Position numbers and translations under genes: made by a program
Assembly: GCA_023229765.1 (NCBI GenBank)
Contig: JALNYO010000048.1
Coordinates: 1 to 23,140 of the forward strand
DNA from: Syntrophales bacterium
GTDB lineage: Bacteria; Desulfobacterota; Syntrophia; Syntrophales; UBA5619
Reading direction: 5' to 3'
DNA length: 23,140 nt
The notes under the pieces: model-generated
The model's input: only the letters and a program-made list of their open reading frames with translations
Database searches by the model: none
What the model was told of the DNA's origin: nothing
In this document: positions 14,101 to 20,442 of the stretch, one piece after another
How the letters are laid out: every line of letters starts with the position of its first letter
Position numbering within the stretch: the first letter of the stretch is position 1

Positions 14101-14122
14101 CAGGGGCTCTGTCCCTGATTAA
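14101..14122 (+). repeat. Third unit of the GGGACAGAGCCCC repeat
   Basis: CAGGGGCTCTGTCCCTGATT at 14101-14120, followed by AA, repeats the 3' arm of the hairpin ending at 14083. It can pair with the same 5' arm (14014-14041), so two alternative foldings exist. It lies in the spacer before the small membrane-protein gene at 14161. Confidence 0.7.
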
Positions 14123-14160
14123 TCCTTTCCATGAAGGACGAAATATGATAGCGGGAATTC

Positions 14161-14607
14161 ATGTTCACCATTAAAAAACAGATGATCGGGACGCTGCTTC
14201 TGGTCTTATTGACTTGCTATTCATCAATTAGCACGCTTTGGCGGAATTTTTCATCGTACCGCGAGGCGCCAGAGACTGATCCGGTTACCGTCCATGAAGA
14301 AAGGATCATCGCCCTCAAAGAATTTATGCCCGCTTCCGGAGAGGTGGGCTACATTACCTCCATTGCCAACGACAAGATATTTGCCGCCGAAAGGACATTC
14401 GCCAATGTCGAGTTTCTCGCCCAGTTTGTCTTGACCCAGTACACGCTCGCCCCCCTTGTTGTCCGCAACTCTCCCTTTTACCCGCTTGTCGTGGGAAACT
14501 TCATCGATGGCAGCCCGGCGGCGGGATTCCTGGAGGAAAACGGCCTGACACCGCTCAGGGACCTCGGCGACGGTCTGATTATCTACCGGGGGGAGAAAAA
14601 ACCATGA
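14161..14607 (+). CDS. Membrane-anchored hypothetical protein of a glycosylation cluster
   Basis: A 148-residue protein with an N-terminal hydrophobic segment (residues 9-22, IGTLLLVLLTCYSSI) that serves as a signal anchor; LLTC resembles a lipobox, but Thr at -1 is atypical. The rest is soluble (VGYITSIANDKIFAAE, TQYTLAPLVVRNSPFYPLVVGNF) and would face the periplasm. I do not recognise a named domain. It overlaps the downstream glycosyltransferase gene by 4 nt (ATGA), so the two are translationally coupled and probably act together on envelope sugar transfer. Small partners of this style often sit beside GT39-like polytopic transferases. The start at 14161 has only a weak ribosome site. Confidence 0.7.
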   Translation: MFTIKKQMIGTLLLVLLTCYSSISTLWRNFSSYREAPETDPVTVHEERIIALKEFMPASGEVGYITSIANDKIFAAERTFANVEFLAQFVLTQYTLAPLVVRNSPFYPLVVGNFIDGSPAAGFLEENGLTPLRDLGDGLIIYRGEKKP

Positions 14608-16130
14608 CGCCGCTTTTTGGGGTTTCCCTCCTCCTGTCTCTGGCAACCGGCTTTTTTGTGATTCGCCTCCTGCTTCCCGAACCGGCAGGAGAACGCGGCA
14701 GTCTGCCGTTTCAGCTCTTTCTGGGAGCGGGGATCGGCATCGGCCTGAGCTCCTGCGTCTATTTTCTCTGCATGGCAGCGGGGATCACCGGTCTGGCGCC
14801 GCTCCTCGATGGCGCACTGTGCCTGTTTTCCGGCGCCCTTGCCTTCTACATCCGGAGGCCGGCTAAACGCACCGGCGGAAATGCCCTGGCAGGACGCACG
14901 AAAAATGGCTTTGAAAAACTGCTGCTTACGATTTTTTCCGTTGAACTGGCGGCCTCTTGCGGGGCTTTTTTCTTTGCCTTTCTGAAGGAACCCCACGGCA
15001 GGTGGGATGCCTGGCTGATCTGGAACATGCACGCGCGCTTTCTTGCCCGCAGCGGCGAGGCGTGGCGCGAGGTATTTTCGCTGCCGATGGACTGGAGCCA
15101 CTGGGACTACCCGCTTTTGCTGCCGCTTTCGATCGTCCGGGGCTGGAAATACGCCGGAGCTGAGGGCATCTACATTCCCGCAGCCTTGGCCTTTATCTTC
15201 TTTTTGCTGACGGCCGGCCTGCTGCTTTTTGCCGTAAGTCGCCGCCAAAACCTCGCCGGCGGCCTCCTGGCGGCGATGCTCCTGCTGGCAACCCCCTTTT
15301 TCATCCTGATGGGAATCTCCCAGTTTGCCGACATTCATTTTTCGTTTTTTGTCCTGGCGACAATCGTTTTACTCTTTTTACCGGAACATTTTCCAGAGAA
15401 AGGCTTCGGCACGCTGATTCTGGCGGGAATCGCCGCCGGTCTGGCAGCGTGGACAAAAAACGAGGGGTTGCTGTTTTTTCTGATCGCCGCCCTTGTCCTT
15501 GCGACGGCAACCGCCTTTAAGCGGGGCGGGAAAGCTGCCGCGGTGCGCAGCGGCTGGTTTCTGGCCGGGGCGCTGCCGATCCTGCTTTTTGTGATCTACT
15601 TCAAGATGCAGCTCGCGCCGCCCAACGACCTGGCGAGGGGGTTTGCCGCCGACGCTTCCGGTTGGTCAAAACTGACCGATCTGGGCCGCTATGGAACAAT
15701 CGCCAAGGCCTTTTTCATCACCGGGCTCAACTTCACCCAGGGGCCGGTCGATCTGCGCATCGGGATGAAACTGAATTTTGGCGCCGTCAACATCCTGCTG
15801 CCAGTTGCCTGGCTCTGGTTCATGGGCGTCAACCGCGACCCCAAGAACCGGATCGGCGTCATCTGCGCCGCTGCCATTTTGCTCCTGATGCTGAGCGGCT
15901 ACTTCGCCGTGTACCTGCTCTCCCCGCTTCCCCTGGACTACCAAATCGCCACGTCGCTGAACCGCCTTTATCTCCAGCTTTGGCCGTCCATTGTTTTTCT
16001 GTTCTTCATGATGGCCAACCAGCCGGAGAATGATTGGCGATATCCCCGGAAAAGTCCTGCGGCGGCCCCCCAAAGAACGGCAAGCAAAAGTTCCTCGCCC
16101 CGGCGGAAGCAATCTCTCCCCAAAGGATGA
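14604..16130 (+). CDS. Polytopic glycosyltransferase (GT39/ArnT/RgtA-like)
   Basis: A 508-residue integral membrane protein with a dozen or so hydrophobic segments. After the first segments, GRWDAWLIWNMHARFL places acidic and aromatic residues in a periplasmic loop, as in GT-C enzymes of the PMT/ArnT/RgtA clan, which use polyprenyl-phosphate sugars as donors. The downstream DPM1-like GT2 enzyme could supply exactly such a donor. The substrate (LPS core, O-antigen or protein) is unknown. The start overlaps the upstream gene by ATGA, and the next gene starts 5 nt after its stop. The last 30 residues are basic and cytoplasmic (RKSPAAAPQRTASKSSSPRR). The fold is a confident call; the exact family is less so. 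Confidence 0.75.
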   Translation: MTPLFGVSLLLSLATGFFVIRLLLPEPAGERGSLPFQLFLGAGIGIGLSSCVYFLCMAAGITGLAPLLDGALCLFSGALAFYIRRPAKRTGGNALAGRTKNGFEKLLLTIFSVELAASCGAFFFAFLKEPHGRWDAWLIWNMHARFLARSGEAWREVFSLPMDWSHWDYPLLLPLSIVRGWKYAGAEGIYIPAALAFIFFLLTAGLLLFAVSRRQNLAGGLLAAMLLLATPFFILMGISQFADIHFSFFVLATIVLLFLPEHFPEKGFGTLILAGIAAGLAAWTKNEGLLFFLIAALVLATATAFKRGGKAAAVRSGWFLAGALPILLFVIYFKMQLAPPNDLARGFAADASGWSKLTDLGRYGTIAKAFFITGLNFTQGPVDLRIGMKLNFGAVNILLPVAWLWFMGVNRDPKNRIGVICAAAILLLMLSGYFAVYLLSPLPLDYQIATSLNRLYLQLWPSIVFLFFMMANQPENDWRYPRKSPAAAPQRTASKSSSPRRKQSLPKG

Positions 16131-16135
16131 AATAA

Positions 16136-16831
16136 ATGGAAAAAACACTCTCGGTCATTATCCCCGTTTACAACGAAAAGAAGACGATTCTTCCGGTAAT
16201 CGAACAGGTTCTGCTGCTCGATTTTGTACTGGAGGTAATCGTTGTGGACGACGGCTCGACGGATGGAACAGTCGCCCTGCTCCGGCAGACAACCTTCGAC
16301 AGTCGCGTCAAGCCCTTTTTTCATGACAGAAACATGGGGAAGGGGGCGGCATTGCGCACGGGATTTGCCCATGTCGCCGGGGACATTGCCACGATTCAGG
16401 ACGCCGACCTGGAGTATGACCCGGCTGAGTTTCGCGAGATGATCAAACCGATCAACGCCGGCGTCGCCGATGTCGTTTACGGCTCGCGCCTTTCCGGGGG
16501 AAAACCGCAACGCGTCCACCTCTTCTGGCACAAACTGGGAAACGGGCTGCTCACCCTCTTGACCGATGTCCTCTACAACATCACCTTGACCGATATGGAG
16601 ACCTGCTACAAGATGTTCCGCCGGGAAGTTCTTGAAACAATAAGGATAAAATCGAACGGTTTCTCCGTCGAGCCGGAACTGACGGCAAAGATCTGCAAAA
16701 ACAAACACTGGCGGGTTTATGAAATCCCGATCTCCTACTACGGCCGCAGCTACGCCGAGGGGAAGAAAATCACCTGGAGGCACGGCGTCTCCGCGCTGTT
16801 TACACTCTTGAAGTATCGTTTTATGGATTAA
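16136..16831 (+). CDS. Family 2 glycosyltransferase, dolichyl-phosphate-mannose-synthase-like
   Basis: A 231-residue cytoplasmic GT-A enzyme. It starts MEKTLSVIIPVYNEKKTI, carries VVDDGSTDGT (D38-D39) for nucleotide binding, QDADLEYDP (D89-D91, the DxD metal site) and the acceptor region DMETCYKMFRREV typical of DPM1/polyprenyl-phosphate sugar synthases. It lacks the C-terminal membrane helices of GtrB-type enzymes, so it is a soluble or peripheral form. The likely reaction is transfer of a hexose from a nucleotide sugar to undecaprenyl phosphate, feeding the GT-C enzyme encoded directly upstream. It starts 5 nt after that gene, whose end contains the AAAGGA ribosome site. Confidence 0.88.
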   Translation: MEKTLSVIIPVYNEKKTILPVIEQVLLLDFVLEVIVVDDGSTDGTVALLRQTTFDSRVKPFFHDRNMGKGAALRTGFAHVAGDIATIQDADLEYDPAEFREMIKPINAGVADVVYGSRLSGGKPQRVHLFWHKLGNGLLTLLTDVLYNITLTDMETCYKMFRREVLETIRIKSNGFSVEPELTAKICKNKHWRVYEIPISYYGRSYAEGKKITWRHGVSALFTLLKYRFMD

Positions 16832-16846
16832 CCCGGAAATTTCTGG

Positions 16847-16875
16847 TTGACAGCCAGTCGATTCTGTTCTAAGGT
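16847..16875 (+). promoter_or_regulatory. Candidate promoter downstream of the glycosylation cluster
   Basis: A perfect TTGACA at 16847-16852 is followed by TAAGGT at 16870-16875 (17 bp spacing, 3 of 6 matches at -10). It could serve the small frame at 16903 or the por operon, though a terminator-like hairpin at 17059-17093 lies in between. Confidence 0.3.
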
Positions 16876-16902
16876 CGGCCAACTTTTTTCCAGGGGAATA
16901 CG

Positions 16903-17025
16903 ATGAAAACGCACACAAAGATGACAGGGGAATGCAGGAAGCAAAGCGGACTTGGCACGGGTCTCCTGCTTGGCCTCGTCCTTCTCGGGCTGGGTCGCGC
17001 CCAGCACCCGTCGCTTTCAGGATAG
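16903..17025 (+). CDS. Possible 40-residue single-pass membrane peptide
   Basis: The frame begins MKTHTKMTGECRKQ, continues with a hydrophobic stretch GLLLGLVLLGLG (residues 19-30) and ends QHPSLSG. AGGGGAA lies 5 nt before the ATG, and a TTGACA-type promoter is 50 bp upstream. A GCTGGG/CCCAGC hairpin sits inside the frame at 16989-17005. I recognise no family. It may be a genuine small membrane protein or a chance frame. Confidence 0.3.
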   Translation: MKTHTKMTGECRKQSGLGTGLLLGLVLLGLGRAQHPSLSG

Positions 17026-17058
17026 AGTACTGCCCCCGACAAGTTAACGTATCCTAAG

Positions 17059-17093
17059 GCCATGGGTTTGAAATCCATGGCATTTTTGTTTTT
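17059..17093 (+). terminator. Terminator-like hairpin resembling a tRNA anticodon arm
   Basis: GCCATGG (17059-17065) pairs with CCATGGC (17075-17081) and is followed by TTTTTGTTTTT (17083-17093), a reasonable intrinsic terminator. The stem-loop also reads as an anticodon arm with a 7-nt loop TTTGAAA and anticodon TGA (serine), preceded by CTAAGGC as at the end of a tRNA-Ser D-arm. The acceptor, variable and T arms are absent. It is the most structured part of the 360-bp gap 16832-17191. Confidence 0.5.
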
Positions 17094-17112
17094 GGAGAAT
17101 ATGCCGTCAAGA

Positions 17113-17139
17113 TTTCCCTTCCCCCCCGGGGGAGGGAAA
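17113..17139. repeat. REP-like CCCTCCCC/GGGGAGGG palindrome, third copy
   Basis: TTTCCCTTCCCCCCC faces GGGGGAGGGAAA: an imperfect inverted repeat of the type seen at 182-202 and 4558-4581. It precedes the por operon by about 50 bp and would be in its leader if transcription starts upstream. Confidence 0.45.
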
Positions 17140-17191
17140 AGGCAGAGGAAGAGCAGGACAACAAAGATGAATTATTTTAAGGGAGAACAAT

Positions 17192-17788
17192 ATGTATGAA
17201 GTTATCTGGCATGGCCGCGGCGGTCAGGGGGTAGTCATAGCCGCGCAGATACTGGCCGAATCTGCCTATCTGCACGGGTTCAAAGGCGTCACCTCCGCCC
17301 CCACCTTCGGCCCCGAAAGGCGCGGGGCGCCGCTTACGGCCTCAACCCGCATTTCCGATACCCCGATCCGAACATTTTCGCAGATAGGGATGGCGGACAT
17401 CGCCGTCGTTCTCGACCCGTCGCTGCTTGACGTGGTTGACATCACGGGCTCGCTGAAGCCGGGGGGATTGCTGATTGTCAACACCGCCAAGAGCGCGGAG
17501 GAAATCGGCAGGGAAGGCAACACGGCCACGCTGGACGCGGCGGAGATTGCCATCCGGTTTCATCTCTTCAAGGAGGGGGCGCCGATCGTCAACACCCCAA
17601 TGCTCGGCGTCTTTGCCAAGGCGTCGGGACTGGTATCGCTTGCAGCTATGGAAAAGGGGCTCAAATGGAAACTGTCCGGAACGGCGGCGACCACAAACAT
17701 TGCCGCCCTGAGGGCGGCCTACGAAGAGACAATAATTAGGGACAGAGCCCCTAATTATAATGGCTCTGTCCCTAATAAAGAAAGGTAA
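17192..17788 (+). CDS. porG: 2-oxoacid:ferredoxin oxidoreductase gamma subunit (PorG type)
   Basis: A 198-residue gamma subunit of a four-subunit pyruvate or 2-ketoacid:ferredoxin oxidoreductase. MYEVIWHGRGGQGVVIAAQI (GRGGQG, residues 8-13) and FGPERRGAPLTASTRIS are family hallmarks; this domain contributes to CoA and interface binding. AAGGGAGA lies 6-7 nt before the ATG. It is first in a gamma-delta-alpha-beta operon with 3-4 nt gaps or overlaps. The family body ends near AYEET (about 181). The last 18 residues, starting IIRDRAPNYNGS, are encoded by an inserted GGGACAGAGCC hairpin (17735-17776), so the C-terminal tail is repeat-derived. Confidence 0.92.
   Translation: MYEVIWHGRGGQGVVIAAQILAESAYLHGFKGVTSAPTFGPERRGAPLTASTRISDTPIRTFSQIGMADIAVVLDPSLLDVVDITGSLKPGGLLIVNTAKSAEEIGREGNTATLDAAEIAIRFHLFKEGAPIVNTPMLGVFAKASGLVSLAAMEKGLKWKLSGTAATTNIAALRAAYEETIIRDRAPNYNGSVPNKER
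17735..17776. repeat. GGGACAGAGCC hairpin repeat inside the 3' end of porG
   Basis: ATTAGGGACAGAGCC (17735-17749) and its perfect reverse complement (17762-17776) flank a 12-bp loop. It is the same family as 14014-14083. It is translated in frame as part of the porG tail and lies within the operon message, 15 nt before the porD start, so the RNA hairpin could modulate porD translation. Confidence 0.8.
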
Positions 17789-17791
17789 GCT

Positions 17792-18088
17792 ATGGAAATA
17801 AAAGACGACAATATCTCCGCCATGTGCAGGCCAGCCATCGGCGAAGCGGGGCGAACCGGCGACTGGCGCGACTCAACCCCGGTCATCGACCCGGCCAAGT
17901 GCATCGCCTCGCTGAAGAAACGCCCCGCCTGTTATCTTTGCTGGCTGTACTGCCCAGAAGGGGTGGTCATCACCGGCAACCCCATCCGGATCGATCTCGA
18001 CTACTGCAAGGGGTGCGGGATTTGCGCCGAGGAGTGCCCCGCCCAGGCGATTGCGATGGTCATGCACGAGGAGGCAAAACATGAGTGA
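17792..18088 (+). CDS. porD: 2-oxoacid:ferredoxin oxidoreductase delta subunit (two-cluster ferredoxin, PorD type)
   Basis: A 98-residue ferredoxin-like subunit that relays electrons to soluble ferredoxin. The second cluster set is standard: C72-C75-C78-C82 (YCKGCGICAEECP). The first is unusual: C37, then nine residues to C47, then C50 and C54 (CYLCWLYCPE), where the usual spacing is CxxCxxCxxxC. C37 and C47 are separated by IASLKKRPA. The residue PEG after C54 and the GNPIRIDLDYCKGC linker are as in PorD. It starts 3 nt after porG and overlaps porA by 8 nt, so production is tightly coupled. The lengthened loop probably still closes a 4Fe-4S cluster. Confidence 0.92.
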   Translation: MEIKDDNISAMCRPAIGEAGRTGDWRDSTPVIDPAKCIASLKKRPACYLCWLYCPEGVVITGNPIRIDLDYCKGCGICAEECPAQAIAMVMHEEAKHE

Positions 18089-19286
18089 AGTCAAGATTCT
18101 AACCGGAAATCAGGCAGCGGCGGCAGCCGTCAAGCTCTGTAAGGTGCAGGTAATATCGGCCTATCCGATCACCCCTTCCACCTCGCTTACCGAAACGCTC
18201 GCCGAATGGATCGAACGGGGAGAACTGAAGGCCGAGTATGTCCGGGTGGAAAGCGAACATTCCGTGATGACCGTCTGCGTCGCCGCCTCCACCGTCGGCG
18301 CCCGCGTCTTCACCTCGACCTCTTCGCACGGTCTGCTCTATATGCACGAACAACTGCACTGGGCCGCCGGCTCCCGTCTGCCCATCGTCACCTGCGTCGT
18401 CAACCGCGGCGTCGGCGCCCCCTGGTCGATCTTCAATGACCAGCAGGACTCGATCGCCCAGCGGGACACCGGCTGGATTCAGCTCTACTGCCGGGACAAT
18501 CAGGAGATCATTGACACCGTCATCCAGGCCTACCGGATCGCCGAGCAGGCCTACTGCCCGGTCATGGTCTGTTACGACGGCTTCGTCCTTTCCCACACGA
18601 TGATGCCGGTGGAAATCCCCAACGCCGAAAAGGTAAACGCGTTTCTGCCCCCCTACAAACCCCATACGTTTCTTTCCCCGGAAGAGCCCCGGAATATCAA
18701 TCCCGTCATCTTCCCCAGCCAGAGAAGAGACGACCTGGGCATCCTCCGGGATGGCTACATGGAGTTTCGCTGGAAACTCCAGAGCGCACTGGAAGGGGCC
18801 AGGGAGATAATCGTTGCGACCAATCGCGAATACGCGGAGAGCTTCGGCCGCGACCACGGCGGGATGCTCTGGAGCTACAAAACAGACGATGCCGAGGTCT
18901 GTATCGTCGGCATGGGTTCGCTCGCGTCCGAGGCAACCGCTGCGGCCGACCTCCTCCGGGAGGAGGGAATCCGCGCCGGCGTGGTCGGCATCAGGGCTTA
19001 CCGGCCGTTTCCCCGCATAGAGGCGCGCGCCGTCCTCAAAAAGGCACCGGCCATTGTCATCTTTGAGAAGAACGTCAGCTACGGATACGAAGGAGCCCTT
19101 TCGGCCGATCTCAAGGCGGCCCTTTACGGCACGGGGATAGACGCGCCCGTGCATAACTACATCGCCGGCCTGGGCGGCCGCGATGTGAAAGCCGCTGAAC
19201 TTGCCGAAGCCGTCCGGGCTTCGCTTGCCGATATCGCAAGCGGAACGCGGGAACGGCAGACCTGGCTTAACTGTGTAACGGAGTAA
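18081..19286 (+). CDS. porA: 2-oxoacid:ferredoxin oxidoreductase alpha subunit (PorA type)
   Basis: A 401-residue alpha subunit carrying the TPP-pyrimidine and CoA-linked domains. The N-terminus MSEVKILTGNQAAAAAVKLC leads into ISAYPITPST and the VESEHS motif (E57-H60) that activates TPP. IFNDQQDSIAQRDTGWIQLY and ARVFTSTSSHG are typical of PorA/VorA. The start at 18081 has GAGGAG about 7-8 nt upstream and overlaps porD by 8 nt; an ATG at 18051 is rejected because it would add ten residues foreign to the family. Substrate choice between pyruvate and branched-chain 2-oxoacids cannot be fixed by eye, though DQQDS...QRDTGW is the form I associate with pyruvate enzymes. Confidence 0.93.
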   Translation: MSEVKILTGNQAAAAAVKLCKVQVISAYPITPSTSLTETLAEWIERGELKAEYVRVESEHSVMTVCVAASTVGARVFTSTSSHGLLYMHEQLHWAAGSRLPIVTCVVNRGVGAPWSIFNDQQDSIAQRDTGWIQLYCRDNQEIIDTVIQAYRIAEQAYCPVMVCYDGFVLSHTMMPVEIPNAEKVNAFLPPYKPHTFLSPEEPRNINPVIFPSQRRDDLGILRDGYMEFRWKLQSALEGAREIIVATNREYAESFGRDHGGMLWSYKTDDAEVCIVGMGSLASEATAAADLLREEGIRAGVVGIRAYRPFPRIEARAVLKKAPAIVIFEKNVSYGYEGALSADLKAALYGTGIDAPVHNYIAGLGGRDVKAAELAEAVRASLADIASGTRERQTWLNCVTE

Positions 19287-19290
19287 GAAA

Positions 19291-20190
19291 ATGCCGGAAA
19301 AACTCTTTAATGTCAATCAGAAGGAATACATACTGCCCGGGAACCGCTCCTGTCAGGGATGCGGTCTGGCCCTTGCCTACCGCTACATCCTGAAGGCCCT
19401 CCGGGAAAACACCATAATGACGATCCCCGCGAGCTGTCTTACGGTTCTGCACGGCCTCTACCCGACGACCTCGGTCAATGTGCCTTGCCTGAACTGCACC
19501 TTTGCCAGCACCGCCGCCTCGGCCTCCGGTCTCGTTGCCGGCCTCGCGGCGATGAACCGCACCGACACGACGGTGGTCGCAATGGCCGGCGACGGGGGCA
19601 CCTTCGACATCGGGATTCAGGCCCTTTCCGGCGCCGCCGAACGCGGGACGGATTTCATTTATGTCTGCTACGATAACGAAGGTTATATGAATACGGGCAC
19701 TCAGCGCTCCAGCGCCACGCCGATCGGGGCGCTGACGACCACCACCCCGGTGCTGACGAAACAGCAGAACAAAAAAGACATGATGAAGATCATGGAGGCC
19801 CACGACATCCCCTATCTGGCAATGATGTCCCCCTCCTACCCGGTTGACCTCTACGACAAGTTTGTCAAGGCGAAAAGGATAAAGGGAACCAGGTACATGC
19901 AGATCTCCGCCCCCTGCCCGCCCGGCTGGGTCTTTTCCCCGAGGGACACAGTCAAGCTCGGCAGACTCGCCGTTGAAACCGGCGTCGTAGTCTTGTACGA
20001 GATCGAAGACGGCAGGCTGCGTCTCACCGGCCGCAGCAAAACACTCGCGGAAAAGGGGAACCGCGCGCCGCTGGTGCAGTACATCGAAAAACAGGGACGT
20101 TTCAAAAAGATGAGCATGGAACAACTGGGGAAGATGCAGAAATGGGTGGACGGCAAGTGGAACGAATATCTGAAGCGGGCCGAAGGATAA
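19291..20190 (+). CDS. porB: 2-oxoacid:ferredoxin oxidoreductase beta subunit (TPP-binding, PorB type)
   Basis: A 299-residue beta subunit with the TPP diphosphate site GDGGTFDIG (100-108) and the partner Asn in YDNEGYMNTGTQRS (about 129). Cysteines C21 and C24 (SCQGCG), together with a later Cys, ligate the 4Fe-4S cluster next to TPP. PCPPGWVFSP near 205-215 is typical of PorB/VorB. It starts 4 nt after porA and completes the GDAB operon: oxidative decarboxylation of a 2-oxoacid with CoA to an acyl-CoA, CO2 and reduced ferredoxin, or the reverse in carbon fixation. A strong hairpin terminator follows 6 nt after the stop. Confidence 0.94.
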   Translation: MPEKLFNVNQKEYILPGNRSCQGCGLALAYRYILKALRENTIMTIPASCLTVLHGLYPTTSVNVPCLNCTFASTAASASGLVAGLAAMNRTDTTVVAMAGDGGTFDIGIQALSGAAERGTDFIYVCYDNEGYMNTGTQRSSATPIGALTTTTPVLTKQQNKKDMMKIMEAHDIPYLAMMSPSYPVDLYDKFVKAKRIKGTRYMQISAPCPPGWVFSPRDTVKLGRLAVETGVVVLYEIEDGRLRLTGRSKTLAEKGNRAPLVQYIEKQGRFKKMSMEQLGKMQKWVDGKWNEYLKRAEG

Positions 20191-20196
20191 CAGACA

Positions 20197-20223
20197 GTTT
20201 CGGCGCCTGGCGCCGAAACTTTT
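20197..20223 (+). terminator. Terminator of the por operon (CGGCGCCTGGCGCCG hairpin)
   Basis: GTTTCGGCGC (20197-20206), loop CTG, GCGCCGAAAC (20210-20219), then TTTT. A 10-bp perfect stem with a U-tract 6 nt after the porB stop. The core is nearly identical to the hairpin at 21276-21304, so this terminator also belongs to a dispersed repeat family. Confidence 0.85.
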
Positions 20224-20228
20224 CGCTT

Positions 20229-20249
20229 TATGAACATTAAGCTGCGCTT
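20229..20249 (-). repeat. Inverted copy of a 21-nt module from MITE copy B
   Basis: This 21-nt stretch is the reverse complement of 6531-6551 with one mismatch. In copy B the module lies inside the element. Here it lies 10 nt outside copy C, in the opposite orientation. The last 14 nt of the module also open the window at 1-14. Confidence 0.7.
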
Positions 20250-20258
20250 TTATACCCC

Positions 20259-20384
20259 TATTGCAAAACCATTTGTCATTCCCGAATGTCTCTATCGGGA
20301 ATATGGTTTTTCAAGCAGTTAGAACCAGATTCCCGCTCAGAATCGTTGCGGGAATGACAAGAATGGGGAGTTTTGCAATTACCT
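20259..20384. mobile_element. MITE-like element, copy C
   Basis: It begins TATTGCAAAACCATTTGTCATTCCCGA and ends GGGGAGTTTTGCAATTACCT, with ATTGCAAAAC/GTTTTGCAAT as terminal inverted repeat (the left end is slightly eroded relative to copy B). Both sides carry ACCC, as around copy B. About 126 bp; it lacks the 21-nt module at 6531-6551 but otherwise matches copy B closely across ATGG(T)5CAAGC(A/C)GTTAGAACC and the ATTCCCGCTCAG...GCGGGAATGACAAG stem. It sits between the convergent por operon and the TauE/SafE gene. Confidence 0.75.
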
Positions 20385-20392
20385 ACCCTTTG

Positions 20393-20408
20393 TGACGGCA
20401 GGCCGTCA
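20393..20408 (-). promoter_or_regulatory. Hairpin after the TauE/SafE stop codon
   Basis: TGACGGCAGGCCGTCA is a 7-bp perfect stem with a 2-nt loop, 34 nt past the stop of the minus-strand permease gene. It shares CCCTTTGTGACGRCAGGCCGTCATGA with 239-264. No U-tract follows on the minus strand. Confidence 0.4.
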
Positions 20409-20442
20409 TGAGGATTTCAAACAAAAAGCTCTTGCCATGTTT

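Noticed and set aside
16955..16975. TGGCACGG...TGCTT as a sigma-54 promoter
   Set aside because: The spacing between GG and GC does not fit the fixed -24/-12 geometry.
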